Shown here piece after piece: positions 34,311 to 46,023 of a stretch of 64,000 bases of DNA. The DNA lies in NCBI GenBank assembly GCA_020081605.1, contig JAHREC010000013.1:372001-436000 (forward strand), given 5' to 3'. The notes beneath the pieces are model-generated. The model searched no databases. It saw nothing but the letters and a program-made list of their open reading frames with translations, and had not been told where the DNA came from. Both the position numbers and the translations under genes were made by a program. Within the stretch, counting starts at the first letter, position 1; each line of letters opens with the position of its first letter. The DNA is from Albifimbria verrucaria. Lineage: Eukaryota; Ascomycota; Sordariomycetes; Hypocreales; Stachybotryaceae.

Positions 34311-36037
34311 GGTGAATTGCTGTTGTCAAGCTGAGATGAGTGTGTGAGTGTCGGATATAGAGTTGAGAATTATGCTCCTCGTAGTTTTTGGTTCATGGAG
34401 AGAACTAATATCTTGAAGGAAAAAATTGGTTTCTCTCTCGATGAAAAATAGGCTTTTATACATTTTGGTCCTAGAGAATACTTTAAACTGGATATTATAG
34501 ACATAGCAGCAGCTCCTTCAATATGAACTGGTAAGCCTAGCGCATTATATCACCTCATTTGGCAATGACCACAAGTGAGATCTTCATGAAGTAATATTAA
34601 TAACAACACACTGCCCCAATTTATGGCTTACAACTTTCCATGTCAAACATCTAAACAAACCAAGAACTTCAGAGGGTAATTGTTTTTTCTTTCAAAGAAT
34701 GTTATTTCCATATATCACGCGACTTTAGCCGAACCAAGCTTGGATTGACAGAAATTCAGTCATCTTCTATACAACAACTACATAATTCCTGACTGCCTCG
34801 CACAACCAAAAACATTACTTCCTTTCATGAATTGATACGAGACCACAAAGAATCGATCTATTCTAGCCCTTGTGAGTAGCCACAAAATTGTGTAAGGACA
34901 GTGTTCATCCTCTTTACGCATACTGCTTACATCAGCTTATCTACACCTGACGATGACAGTCCCAATATGGCTTCTTGGTGCGCTACGCAATACATTTGAT
35001 AGCTATAGTTAGCCTGCCAATAATATTTTGTTGTCGTTGCCAACTCACACTGAAAGCCCAATAGAGGCGCAACAATGGTAAACTAAACAGGTTGGTGAGA
35101 AGACCGCGATGTCAAGGGTAACTTTGACACTATGTCGGAGAATGCCTTGCTGATATGCTCGATTTAGCTTACTATCTTGGTTTATTGGTCCTCCTTATTC
35201 TCAATTCATTAGCCTGTGGGAGTTGAAGTTAATAGATTCCAAGGTAGTTGAAGTCAGTCATGTATAAACATCTGTTCGCATGTTCCGCTTCTACACATTT
35301 CACTACCATCTCAATTATTTACAGATTCTTCTTGAGAGCCAAAAACGTACATCACTTTTCTTATTTCAGTCCTCTGCTTGGAATTGCAGGAATTGATCAG
35401 GCAAAATTAAGTTCAACTATGACAGCGCAGTAAAGCTAGCCTGAGTCCAATAGTTAAAGCATTGTAAGCGTGTGTACTAGCCGTTTAGAGATCTGGAACA
35501 ATCTGAGCTTAATCGCTCTGATGCGATCCTTGGGATTGCAGCAAGGCGGGTTTCAGTCGCTCCCTGTGCTGGGTTTAGCTGTGGGGCGGCCCAAAGCTAC
35601 TAGTCCAATCCACTGCTTTGAGGGCATCAGTACCCGGTCCTGCTGGCTGTCGGACAATCACCGAGAATCACTCCCAAGGAGACGTCTCAGTTGTTGTTCG
35701 ATCATCTAACATCTTGAGACATAGCCAAGCGTGCAGCTCGGAGAGAATCCGTCGGCTGAAAACAGCAGGTGTACAATGCGCAGTATGCTACAATTTGCAA
35801 GAAATCGATCCTTGAGGAGGTTATATCTGAATACTGAGATGGATAATCTCTCACATAAATAGGTGCTTGATCAGCCCTTTTCCTCTCTCGCTTTTTTCTC
35901 TGTATCATCCATTCAGCTTATCTACTCCTTATACCCGGTTTCTTTTCCCATACTTTCGAGCTGTGCTCAAGCATTTCAATCTTACTTTTTTTCTCTCAAA
36001 ATCACCTATCTCTTCAACCATTCGTCTTTAGACAAAC
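34311..36037. other. Intergenic region upstream of the DUF7888-like gene
   Basis: About 1.7 kb, AT-rich. A pyrimidine-rich leader just before 36038 (CTTTTTTTCTCTC) looks like a strong fungal core promoter. No coding region is supportable. Confidence 0.45.
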
Positions 36038-36663
36038 ATGCCTACCGTTAAGAATGTCGCTGTCTCGTTCGTCGCTTTCACTTCCATGGCGAATGGCTTA
36101 GCCATTGCAAAGGCCGAGGAGAACGATGTGGCCCTGCAGAAGAGAGAACCTGTCACGGCTACAATTATCGGTGCCGTTGGCTCTGCTGTTCTCACGGCCG
36201 TTGTTGAGAAGGCAGTTAGCGCTGCTGCAGGGTTTATCGGAGATATCGCAAGCTTTGATTCTGGGCGTGAAGCTTTCACTCAACAGACCACGCAGGCAAT
36301 GTTTGATAACAACCCTGACCCTGCTCGTTTTCAGGCTGCTGCCTGCTACAACCAAGCATTTGACTTTGCTGATCCAGCCAATGTTGATGGCCAGACCAAT
36401 GTTAAATTCTCCCAAGGTTTATTGAATACCGAGTGAGTCACTTTCTATTCACTGTTTCGGACAGCTTGGTTAACAGTCATAGTTATGAGTGCTTTTACAT
36501 TGCTGCCCCTAACCAGCTTTTCACCCGCGGAGATGGTGGTTTTATCAACGTGAGTGGCCCTTGCCTCTTATATGTATGCATAGCTAACCATTTATAGCTC
36601 TCCATCACTCACTCTGACCGCTGCACTTTTGACTCAGCTACCGCTGACCTGACCTGTGTGTGA
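36038..36663 (+). CDS. Secreted DUF7888-like protein, three exons, intact
   Basis: Exons 36038-36432, 36483-36549 and 36598-36663 join in frame, with GTGAGT donors and ATAG acceptors. The N-terminus is hydrophobic (VAVSFVAFTSMANGLAIA), and a dibasic site (LQKREP) suggests Kex2 processing. A Gly/Ala-rich amphipathic segment follows (IIGAVGSAVLTAVVEKA), then FDSGREAFTQQTTQAMFDNNPDP, AACYNQAFDF, DYECFYIAAPNQLFTRGDGGFIN and the C-terminal SDRCTFDSATADLTCV. This order matches my recollection of the fungal DUF7888 family, secreted proteins of unknown function common in Hypocreales. Four cysteines could pair. The family name is from memory and should be confirmed by profile search; the gene model itself is strong. 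Confidence 0.85.
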
Positions 36664-37775
36664 GTACCAAGGTAGCTCTCGGAAAGATTAGGATTTGAGA
36701 TAGACTAGGTAGGCAGTTGGACTATATGTTCTGGCCCCTAGAGTAGTCGAGATTGAATCTATAGCTTTGAAACGTCATTGACTACCGTCGAAGAATATAC
36801 CCCGTGTCCCTAAAACCTCAACACAAATTCAGACAATGGAGGATCCTGATTGGTAAGAGGGATAGAGCAATATCAGGTTTGCTTTTAGCTTGAATGGTGT
36901 ATTGAGTAAATCAGCAATTGCACTTACAGATCGGCATAATAGAGACCTGCAACTTCTTTGAAAAATATTTCAATAGCGTTCTAGAAGTGGTGGTGGGCTG
37001 AGCCCGTAATGGTGTCAAGCAAGAATAACCGAGATTACTCGATCTACCGCCTACTTTTTCAACGTGAGAAACAAAATAATAAACTTGCATATCATAAATT
37101 ATCCTAGAATTCTGACCAGATATTTGGAGTGGTCTCTGTATGCCTCCATTCGAGTGAATACACCAGAATACCATAATGGAGGGTCGTGGCAAGCCACAGT
37201 TACAGCCCCGGTGTCCTGCCACAAGTCTACGGCAGCGTTTCTCTTGGCCCAATAGATTTCTTGACAACCATATAGAACCCAACCCCTCATCTATGAGGGT
37301 TTTGAAATCCACGTGATTTTTGAGCTTGCAAAGATGGGCACCTAGTTACTCTGTGCATTTTTCTAGCACGCCACAAACGACAAACAAGAGAACTGTTTTT
37401 CTACCACTGAGACTGTGCTTAGAAGAAGTGATAGTAGCTGACGAATGCGCAGAATTGAGTATATTGCCTCTGTTTTCAGGCACGCCTCCCGCCAGTCAGC
37501 AATTTAAAATCCGGAGTGTTCGTTCGTGCCATCTCAATATCATCTTCAATTCGTCCGGAAACTGCGTATCAAACCCCGAGAGAGATTATTTAGTCATTTG
37601 AAGAAACTCACGTGTCTTGATAAACGGAAGAAAATCATCCGATAACGTAGTGTGTTGATTTAGGCACTCATATGCGGCATTCGGGAGCTCTTCATGTTAA
37701 AACTCTCCGGGGTACTTACCTCCAGCCTTACGTGCACCCGGAAGTTTTACTGCAGAGTTGCGTCTCGGCAGTGAA
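36664..37775. other. Intergenic region
   Basis: About 1.1 kb between the secreted protein and the HET-ankyrin gene. No coding region is supported. Confidence 0.45.
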
Positions 37776-37864
37776 ATGCGCCTTATCAATGTCAACCGGT
37801 TGGTGCTGGAAGTCGACAGTGAAATGCGCCCTATCAAGATCCACCGGTTGGTGCTGGAAGAGTT
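37769..37864. repeat. In-frame 48-bp tandem duplication at the HET gene start
   Basis: Copies 37769-37816 and 37817-37864 share most bases, including CAGTGAAATGCGCC and CCGGTTGGTGCTGGAAG. The period is 48 bp, or 16 codons. Each copy contains an in-frame ATG, so the HET protein has two alternative starts (37776 and 37824). Confidence 0.9.
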
Positions 37865-40267
37865 CCACGACGATCAGATACCGGCATATGCCATCTTGTC
37901 GCATACATGGGGCCCGGATGCGGAAGAGCTTACTCTGCAAGATGTTGAGGGAGGCAACCTCAAGCCTGGCAACGGAACTGCGAAGTTTTTGTTCTGTTGC
38001 GAACAGGCGAAGAGAGATGGACTCAAATATGTTTGGATCGATACTTGCTGCATTAACAAGGCTGATCTGGTGGAGTTGAGCGAAGCCATCAATTCCATGT
38101 TCCGGTGGTACAAACGTGCCTCTGTGTGCTATGTCTATTTATCTGACGTTTCAGCAAATGAGAACCTAAGAGAAAACGGATCCGAATTTCAATCGAGCCG
38201 ATGGTTTAGGAGAGGCTGGACTCTACAGGAGCTTCTCGCACCAAGGAACTTGATATTTTATGGTTCAGATGGAAAGCTGTTAGGAACGAAGATTCAATTG
38301 TGCACCACAATTGCGAAAGTCACCGGTATATCCCATCTATACCTGAGAGGTATTAGTGAACTCAAGTCCGCAAGCGTTGCAGAACGTATGTCATGGGCCG
38401 CTGGGAGGAGACTAAACGCAAGGAAGATTTGGCATACTGTCTACTTGGCCTTTTTGACATATCGATGCCAATGCTATATGGAGAAGGTGGTAGTCAGGCT
38501 TTCTTTCGATTGCAGGAACAGATCATTAGAAACATGAGGGACCATTCTATACTGGCCTGGGGTCTCGGCGACGGTCTATCTGCTGGTGCTCACGAAGAGG
38601 TTGGTTCCAGAGGGCTTCTAGCAGCTGCGCCGTCAGATTTTGCAAATTCTGGGCACATTGTGCCTCGTGATCGATCTACCTCGTATCTCGATTCACTTGA
38701 AATTTCTGGCGGTACCCTCCGAGTTTGTTTATTACAAACTACAACACCTGATGGAATCATTGGCATACTCAATTGCGGACCAATGGATGATGAACAGAAA
38801 ACTGTGGGACTTCGCCTCACGAAAGCGCTACCAGGAGGACCTGAAGATTACACTAGGTCCAGTGGATGTCATTTAGTATCACTGGAATCATCTGCGCCCG
38901 ATGCATCACGCAAATATGTCAACATCATCGAAAATAGGAACGGTTCGACCACCCGAACGGGCAGCGAAGGCTGTTGGTTTTACGACGATCACGAATTTGA
39001 TACTATACACCTCGAATTGATTGAAGTGGAACCTCCGACATGTTGGAGCAAAGAACAAGGAACCATAAGATCCGTCATTGAGCCCAGTAGCAGCATCAAG
39101 CCCCCAGTCCTATTAAGACTGCGACAGAAAAAGTCGAATCTCGAGATTTTGTCCTGATGCTGCAGCTGAGGGAAGAGGGTACCACTGTTGAGACCTACCA
39201 TTGCATCGCAACATGCGCCAGAGATACTTCGTTAACCAGAATAGCAGATATTTCAGAGTATTTAAGCCATCATTTGTCGAAAAAACAACTGCTAGCAACG
39301 GGTGGCTCAACATCCGATTGAAATTGGTGGCTAGCAGGACACAATTTATTTACATGATCAGCCTCACAACAATGATTTATCAGCCATACATGACAATTGA
39401 TGTTAGCTGGGAGATGAAAAACCCAACCTAACATTAGAAATTGAGGGAATTCTTCATGCAAAATGCTTATGGGACGAACTCCAGCATGTTGGTTATAACG
39501 AAGACACAGGTGACCTGGAGAGTATCCTAGATATGCCGGTGCTTACTTGGGCCTTCACAAATAACTGCATTGAGATAGTGAAGCTAGTTCTGCCCATTAG
39601 AAGAGTAGGCATATATGCAGTGGACGGTCAGACTAACCGGACCTTACTACTCTTGGCAACGAAACTCGGACATGAATCACTAGTACAACTACTTCTTGAG
39701 AACGGTGCTAATATTGAGGCGACTGACGGTTTTCTTCGCACAGCTTTACATGTTGCTGTTGAGGAGAAGCATGAAGATATAGTTGAGCTATTGCTCACAA
39801 AAGGCGCCAACGTGAAGACAGAAGATATTCAAGGTAACCAGCCGCTAATCTTAGCTACTCAGACAGGGCAGGAGACTATGGTTAGACTTTTGCTTGACAA
39901 GGGCGCCGACATAGAAGCGAAAACAGAGCATGACCTTACTCCGCTCCATATTGCCATTAACTGTCGTTATGACACTCTGGTCAAACTGCTTCTGGAGAGG
40001 GGTGCAGACAAGGAAGCGACTGGACCCTCAGGTCTCAGACCACTTCATGCCGCCGTGATCACTCGTAACTTGGCCGCTGTCAAGTTGTTACTAGAAGCCG
40101 GCGCCAATGTAGGTGTAAGAATGGACAACAAAGAGACTCCAATGCATTATGCTACGAAAAACCAAGATGAACAGATCACTCAAATGCTCCTTACCAAGCT
40201 CGAACCACAGCAAGAGTCTCAGGATGAAGACCAAGTGTTGGGCCGAGGAGGGAGGAGATACGACTAA
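37776..40267 (+). CDS. HET-domain protein with C-terminal ankyrin repeats, several frameshifts
   Basis: An incompatibility/innate-immunity-type protein. The N-terminal HET domain shows AYAILSHTWG, KYVWIDTCCINK, LSEAINSMFRWYKRA, SRWFRRGWTLQELLAP and, after a one-base loss near 38407, LAYCLLGLFDISMPMLYGEG. A middle region of about 300 residues has no named domain. The C-terminal part (39533 onward) has about six ankyrin repeats (for example LATKLGHESLVQLLLENGANIEA). Further one-base losses near 39132, between about 39230 and 39300, and near 39405 separate the parts. Repaired length is about 830 aa. HET domains trigger cell death on non-self recognition. The ankyrin repeats probably serve as the sensor, here without a NACHT module between. 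Confidence 0.85.
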
Positions 40268-40395
40268 CCCGTAAAGAGAAAAGGAAAGCTCGTAAATTTT
40301 TGGAGGGGTTTTGCCCAATACTGTCGTACGTGCAAACCTGCCCCGAATACTTACAGCTATTAACCTTGCGTTAGACAATATCGAACCCCATAGCC

Positions 40396-41011
40396 ATGGT
40401 TGGGGGCTTGCACGGTGCCCCCGTGCGCATCGATGATATTTTCTACAAGCTCGACGTGCCGTTCCCTCTGACTTTGTACGGTCACGCTAGCTCAGTGCTA
40501 TGGATCAGTGATAACGGCATGATGTGTTTGGATAGAGACACAGATGCCCGCCGACATCGCAGCGGGCAGCCCCTGCCATACCGTGAAGATATTCCAGGTC
40601 ACTCTATCTTCCCATTCTGGACAGATCTATTGATAGCAAAGGGTGGGCCTCACGGCATATACTACGAGATTATAGGACAAGCGCCTCATAGAAGTCTTAT
40701 TGTTGAGTGGTATGTAACTCGATATGCTCAGGAGGATCAGTACTTTCACTTTAACGTGAAGTTTGAGGAAGAAAAGCCTGGCGTGGTTGAGTTCAAGTAT
40801 TTTGATGTAGTAGACCAGGGGCTCAGAGCACGGTCGGTGTACAGGGACCATCAGGTAAGTGGACAGCAGCTGTCTTTCTCCTCACAGACTTATCTGACTA
40901 TTGCTAGATTACCTTCAATTCTCCTACAACGCGCCGACTGTATTTCCGGGTCTAAAGCTGAGATTCGACACCAACCAGAATACTTTGATGAAATCCAAAT
41001 TTCAGCTTTGA
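40396..41011 (+). CDS. NIDO-like beta-domain protein, two exons
   Basis: Starts in good Kozak context (GCCATGG). It reads SVLWISDNGMMCLDRDTDAR, FPFWTDLLIAKGGPHGIYYEI, RSLIVEWYVTRYAQED and FHFNVKFEEEKPGVVEFKYFD. The order of a short exposed-residue motif, a FW-D segment, then VEW and a GxVEF strand resembles nidogen-like (NIDO) domains. One G appears lost in the GGGG run near 40819. An intron at 40855-40907 (GTAAGT, CTGAC, CTAG) then joins GPSD to YLQFSYNAPTVFPGLKLRFD, ending at TGA 41009-41011. Length is about 187 aa. It follows the HET-ankyrin gene by 128 bp on the same strand. The function is unknown. Confidence 0.65.
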
Positions 41012-41330
41012 AAAGACTTTTTGCCATGACTATGCTCATCAATAAGCGGTTTTACGAGCAAGCTTTAGCATATTATAAACTTATCAATATATATTTCTTT
41101 ACATGGTAACATGTATACAATTGGAAATGAATGTTGACGTATATCCCACCATTGATACTTAATAGTACTAGGTAAGTGACTCAACTATCATATGTACACC
41201 ATCGGCGCATTCGACTCTGGCTTTGAACAAGGTACCTCAACATGCAGCAAGGACAGATCGATACCAATTGTTGACACGGAATAACAGAGTGATTATTAAT
41301 TATTGCTCCTTTCCCAAGATCATGGTGATT

Positions 41331-42495
41331 CTAGGCTTGTCTAGGTCGGATGGCCTTTGGTTGCTGAACCCAGTCAAATGTGCCACCAGTTGTTGTCAAG
41401 TACACGTCTCCAGGCCCCTCAACTTGGCGCTGGTTAAGTTCATCTGACCCTTTGAACATTGTCCCACTTAGGAATGTATGAGGGAAGCCATGGTCAAACG
41501 GATAAGCCTTCTCAATCTCGGCGACTTCCTCGTCGGACAACTCCACAGTTAGCCCATCAATGCTCCCTTGGATGTGTTCGACTTTTCGACCGCCCACTAT
41601 GGGGAAAACATATGGGGTTTTCTGTAAGCAGTATGCAAGGGCGACTTGCAACAGATTGCATCCTTTCTTTTCGGCGATAGCTTCTAATGTTGCAGACACT
41701 TCTTTGTCTCTGGTAGATGTAGGAATGAAGTTGCGGCCCGTGTTATTTTTCTCGCGCTCTTCGAACCCTTTCTTCGTCTGAAATCGTCCTTGGTTCAGGA
41801 CTCCATACGGTGCCAGTGCCATACCCTCAGCCTTGCACATGGGAATTATATCGCGCTCAAAGTCACGCATGGCTGCATTCCACATGCCTTGATAGATGAC
41901 AAATGGGCGTAGGCCATGATCTCGGGCATAGCGGTTGGCTGAGCTCACAACCCAAGCAGGAGCATCGCTAATTCCTAGGTAAAGGACCTTGCCGGCAACA
42001 ACCAAGTCGTTGAGGCTATGCATGAGCTCCTCAATGGTCGTCGTGTAGTCCCACCAGTGAACGTAGAATATGTCAATGTATGTGGTCTGCAATTTCTTCA
42101 ACGAGGCCTCGAGCGAGAGCTTCATACTCTTGCTCCCGTTCCCGACATAATTGCTCTGGATCTCGTCTGGGTGATGCTTGCGGTAGGGGTGCTGTATTTG
42201 GTGGCGATGACCAGCTGGTCTCGATTGCCTCTCGAAGCCATCCACTCTCCAATCCATTCTTCCGATTGGCCATGCTGGTACCCGTTGGCTGTATCCAGAA
42301 AGTTACCACCTTTGGCATAGAAATCATCAAGGATATCGATGGCAGTTTGTTTGGTGATCTCGCCATATCGGTCTTGCTGACGATCTCCAAACGTCATTGT
42401 GCCTAGACATAATGGCGAGACACGCACAGAAGCGCTCAGGGCCAACTGCCGGTGGCGTATGAGGGAGAGTTGGGTGGTGGCTCGAAGACAGGCAT
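41331..42495 (-). CDS. Aldo/keto reductase, aryl-alcohol dehydrogenase type, two frameshifts
   Basis: An NADPH-dependent reductase of the AAD/norsolorinic-acid-reductase group. Starts MPVFEPPPNSP at 42495. One C is lost near 42455, and the frame resumes SASVRVSPLCLGTMTFGD. Catalytic-region text is FYAKGGNFLDTANGYQHGQSEEW (Asp and Tyr), with LVIATKYSTP (Lys). A second lost C near 42190 is followed by YIDIFYVHWWDYTTTIEELM (His). The rest is continuous to FDWVQQPKAIRPRQA. Repaired length is about 388 aa, as in this family. A poly-T/A tract lies at 42508-42522, close upstream of the start. Aromatic aldehydes are likely substrates by family; no linked cluster is seen. Confidence 0.9.
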
Positions 42496-43488
42496 AGTTT
42501 AGTTTTAGTTTTTTTTTTTTTGTTGGCACAAGATGAACTGACAAAGTGTCTGATTTATCATGAACATACGCCGGGAGCAAGCATTCTTCTTATATTTATA
42601 TATATCTTCATTATGTGAATCTGTTAAACGTTTGACCATGAGTCGAAGTATTCACTGACGTCAACTTGGAAACCAAAACGGGCTTAATGTGATAAAGTCC
42701 GGGATGCTTAAAATCCGTTACCCAAATCCGAATTGCTTGTTGTGGGGCTTGTAAGCAGCTCGCATTAGTTCCGTGGGCCGGATCCGATAGGGCTTGGAAG
42801 GGGTGGTGCTAAGCTGAGCCTCGTGAAGTAGATTCATAGGTATGATATGTATTAATACCACGTCTAATAAATCACATCAAGCAAGGTACTGAGGTGAAGT
42901 GCCAATAGGTATTTAACGTAGGCCAATACGCCATGTTTTGTGACCGTTCATACCTCTAGCCTTCCTCTACCTCCAATCCCTAGACCCCTACATTTTCTGC
43001 AGACGGCCAGCTTTTGTCTTATTTTAATTGGTCAGCTTTTTGCCGGTGACATTCCCTCCAGACAAAGAGACATGCCGTGTCAGCAAGGACACCTAAGCGG
43101 GTCAAGCCAGCCACCCAGTTCGATTCATATCTGATCGATCGCTCACTAAAATCACGTTCAATCAGTTATTCAATTCTGTACAGTGAGCACAGTCTACCCC
43201 TTAGGCCTCTGGTAAATTGAACATCTTCCCACGTTTCACTTTTTATTCTCATTCTATCTTTGTGACTGCCAAGTCCCCAAAGGATTCAGTCCTGTGTCAA
43301 TGGCACGTGATGCGGCACAGCCCCTGACAAGGATTCCAAAGCCAAGCCATAATGAAATGAGACGAGTCCTATGCCTCGCACCTTGATGCATACGCAACTC
43401 TTCCATTGTTTGCCCTCATAATTGCCCGACTAGAGCCAACTGTTCCGCCGCTGTATTTAGTGTGTTGCCCGCCAACCCCATCGTGACT
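42496..43488. promoter_or_regulatory. Divergent promoter region
   Basis: About 1 kb between the aldo/keto reductase (minus) and the polytopic membrane protein (plus). It contains a 12-bp T tract near 42511 and pyrimidine-rich stretches near 42940-43020. No gene was recognised. Confidence 0.45.
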
Positions 43489-44504
43489 ATGGAGGCCCTG
43501 CTCATAGGCATCGGCTGGTGGGTCTTCAACCTCGCCTTCGTCATACCTGCGGCGATTCTTGTGAGTCTATATTATGCAATGGTGCTCGCAATTGCTGATT
43601 CCTCGTCGTCAAGCTCTTCTATACCATGAACTCGCTGTTTCCTGTCTTGGCAGCCGTTGAGGATCTAGACGCGCCGACCTACGAGTCGCTCCATCTCGGA
43701 CGCGCGACTGATGAAGATGCTGATGTAGCTCCGCAAAGCCAGGACAAAGACGTTGTCAAATCCTTTGCCGTCAGTTCTAGCATGAGATCCATGGCGCGCC
43801 TTCTCCGGTCTCAGAGGAAATGCTTCTCTATCTTTCGAGGTTTTGGGTGGCATTTTCTGTGGAACGTACTTAAGGGCATGGTGCTCCTTCTAACCTTTCG
43901 GCTGCCTTCTCTCCTGGGGTTTTTAGCCCAGGTCATTTTGTCACTGGCCTTTATCCAGCTTCACACTCTTTGGGTACACACAATCATCACTAAACCAAGC
44001 TCGACTCCTTTCTGGAGACGCCTTGTCCCGGCTAGGAAGATCATGAAGGCAGTCGCGCTACCAATGGCGATTCTCTTAATCGCAGAAGCTACGACGCGGC
44101 ACGTTCTACTATATACGTATAAAAGCAAAGACATGAAATGGGAAAACTTCTTCCCCATGGGAGCTGACCCCGGGAACGCGGTTATCTTCTGGCTCGTTCT
44201 AGCAACATTAACCGCCATTCTCATCATCCCCGCTCACTTGCTGCTGGTACGCGTTGAGGCTTCGCTTCTCCCGGCTGATGAGCGGACCATCGTACCTTTA
44301 GATCCAGCCATCTCTGGCAGTCAGTACGACTGTGGTTACTTGCCTTTGACTAAGGCCTGGACGTCCTTGTCACGAACTTCACGGAGCAACTTGATATTCT
44401 TATATGTAAAGCTGTTTTTGTTGACTTTTGGAATAGTTGCTGTCGTCGGCTTCGTGGATTTCATGTGGTATATCCTTATGGCTATGCAATACTGGAGATT
44501 TTAA
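43489..44504 (+). CDS. Polytopic membrane protein, two exons, intact
   Basis: Exon 1 (43489-43560) encodes GIGWWVFNLAFVIPAAIL and is joined by a 53-nt intron (43561-43613, GTGAGT donor, TCAAG acceptor) to FYTMNSLFPVLAAVEDLDAP. After a polar loop (residues about 40-85) come further membrane spans: GMVLLLTFRLPSLLGFLAQVI, ALPMAILLIAEATTRHVLL, IFWLVLATLTAILIIPAHLLL and FLLTFGIVAVVGFVDFMWY. Total length is about 320 aa. The type is conserved in filamentous fungi as far as I recall, often with misleading names, and no function is established. No catalytic motif is visible. Confidence 0.8.
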
Positions 44505-45160
44505 AGGGCGCATAACTCAACTTGGTTTTGTTTCAGTTATGACTGTAGGCTACAGTTCTGCAGCCAAAATAATTTGTCTGGTCGTACACGACTGCAGAGT
44601 TCGGCGACGGGCTTTTGCCAACCGTCACGTTCTTGAAGCGTTGACAGCATATATAGTCTTGTTCGTAGCAATGTGTATAACTTGAGCACCCAGTGCGACG
44701 GCAAAGCCTGAAAACTTGATCTGGGGCGAGCACTCGATGATATGCTGACCAGTGCTCTCAACAGTTCTCTGTCTTTATAGAATTAGATGGCTTGGCCACG
44801 ATCCATAACGATGGTACCTGTCTTCATTGTCTTGTGATTTTACCTTCAGGCTCTAGGTATAGAACTCAATCACGAGACCTGCACATGCTACCAGACCCCG
44901 ATTTCTTTAAATCCCAATAGGGGCGGTCATTTTCTCCCGAATAGCTAGAGAACCAGTTATTTACTGTTGGAAGGACGAAAGGTCTAACAGATTCTACCCT
45001 TCGGCATAGACGAAGTAATTTTTAAGGGATATTATGGTAGGCGGATTGGTCTCTATCGACTAGCTGGTTAAACTTTTGAATTCCTAACAAATCTATTCAC
45101 TATTTCAGCTTGATGTAATGTACTCTTAGTAGTCTAAATCCTAAAACTACCACGACAACA
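44505..45160. other. Intergenic region
   Basis: About 650 bp between convergent genes. It presumably contains both 3' UTRs. Nothing else was recognised. Confidence 0.5.
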
Positions 45161-46023
45161 TCAGCTTCTAGTGGGAGATAATTGCAGCCGAGGTGGCACA
45201 ACAAAACTTTGTTCAAGACGGATCAGTTTAAGCCATGTAGCAAGCTGAGTTGGAATGACTATACCTGTTTGACTTGTTTGCAAGACCCTCATACATGAGG
45301 TACCAGGCAGTGACGGACACCAGAAGACCGAACACACCGCCAAGTTTCTTGAAAACTGCGTTTGGCTGACCCATGTCATCCGTGTAAAGGTTTGCTATTG
45401 CCAAGAAGAGCCACGTGAAGTTGACGAGAATAGTCAGCACAAGGAATGGGAGTGACCCTTTCATTGAGCACATGGTGACAGCTAGCGAGAAAATGAAGAA
45501 TCCCTACATAGAATCCTCATTAGTCCAAAATTCAGTACCAACCCATAGTTATGGAGCCGCACCAGCATGAAGAATCCTAGCCCGTGGTTGAACTCGGCTG
45601 CAGTAGGGTACGCCTCTGCTATCCCAAAGCCTGGTATCAAGATAATAGCAAACGAGATCCAGAAGCATCCGTAAGAAGTCGCGATTGTGGCGCTGACAGT
45701 GTTTCCAACGGCCATGTCCCTGTCCTGAAGTGTAAGCAAGATCTAGACGAATGGCAGTATCCAAAGCCTCGGCGCTGCTCACCACATGCCAGCCAATAGC
45801 TGCCCAAGTCCACCGTAGGCCAACGCTGGACCTATAATGATGTTTGGCACAGAACCACCCCTGCGGAAAGGTTGAACATGGCCATCACGAACGTGGTGAA
45901 GGCGAATGCTGAGAGCCCCAGCGGCCCAGGATCTCCGAGTCGCTGCTGCGTCTGTTTATTTCCGGGAGCATTATCATCGAGGACGGGTATCGCCTTCTCT
46001 GCAATTGGGTTTTCGTGTAACAT
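45161..46023 (-). CDS. GPR1/FUN34/SatP acetate transporter, multi-exon
   Basis: A plasma-membrane acetate/monocarboxylate carrier with six predicted spans. The N-terminal cytoplasmic part ends in DPGPLGLSAFAFTTFVMAMFN, the family signature (usually NPAPLGL). Then come IIIGPALAYGGLGQLLAGMW, FWISFAIILIPGFGIAEAYP, FLVLTILVNFTWLFLAI and KKLGGVFGLLVSVTAWYLMYEGLANKSN. The last intron is clear (45207-45264), adding FVVPPRLQLSPTRS before the stop at 45161. Other introns lie near 45726-45797 and 45480-45545; their exact borders are uncertain because of one-base shifts near 45797 and 45858. The final exon lacks the usual aromatic-rich tail. Likely regulation by carbon source is family knowledge, not visible here. 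Confidence 0.85.
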
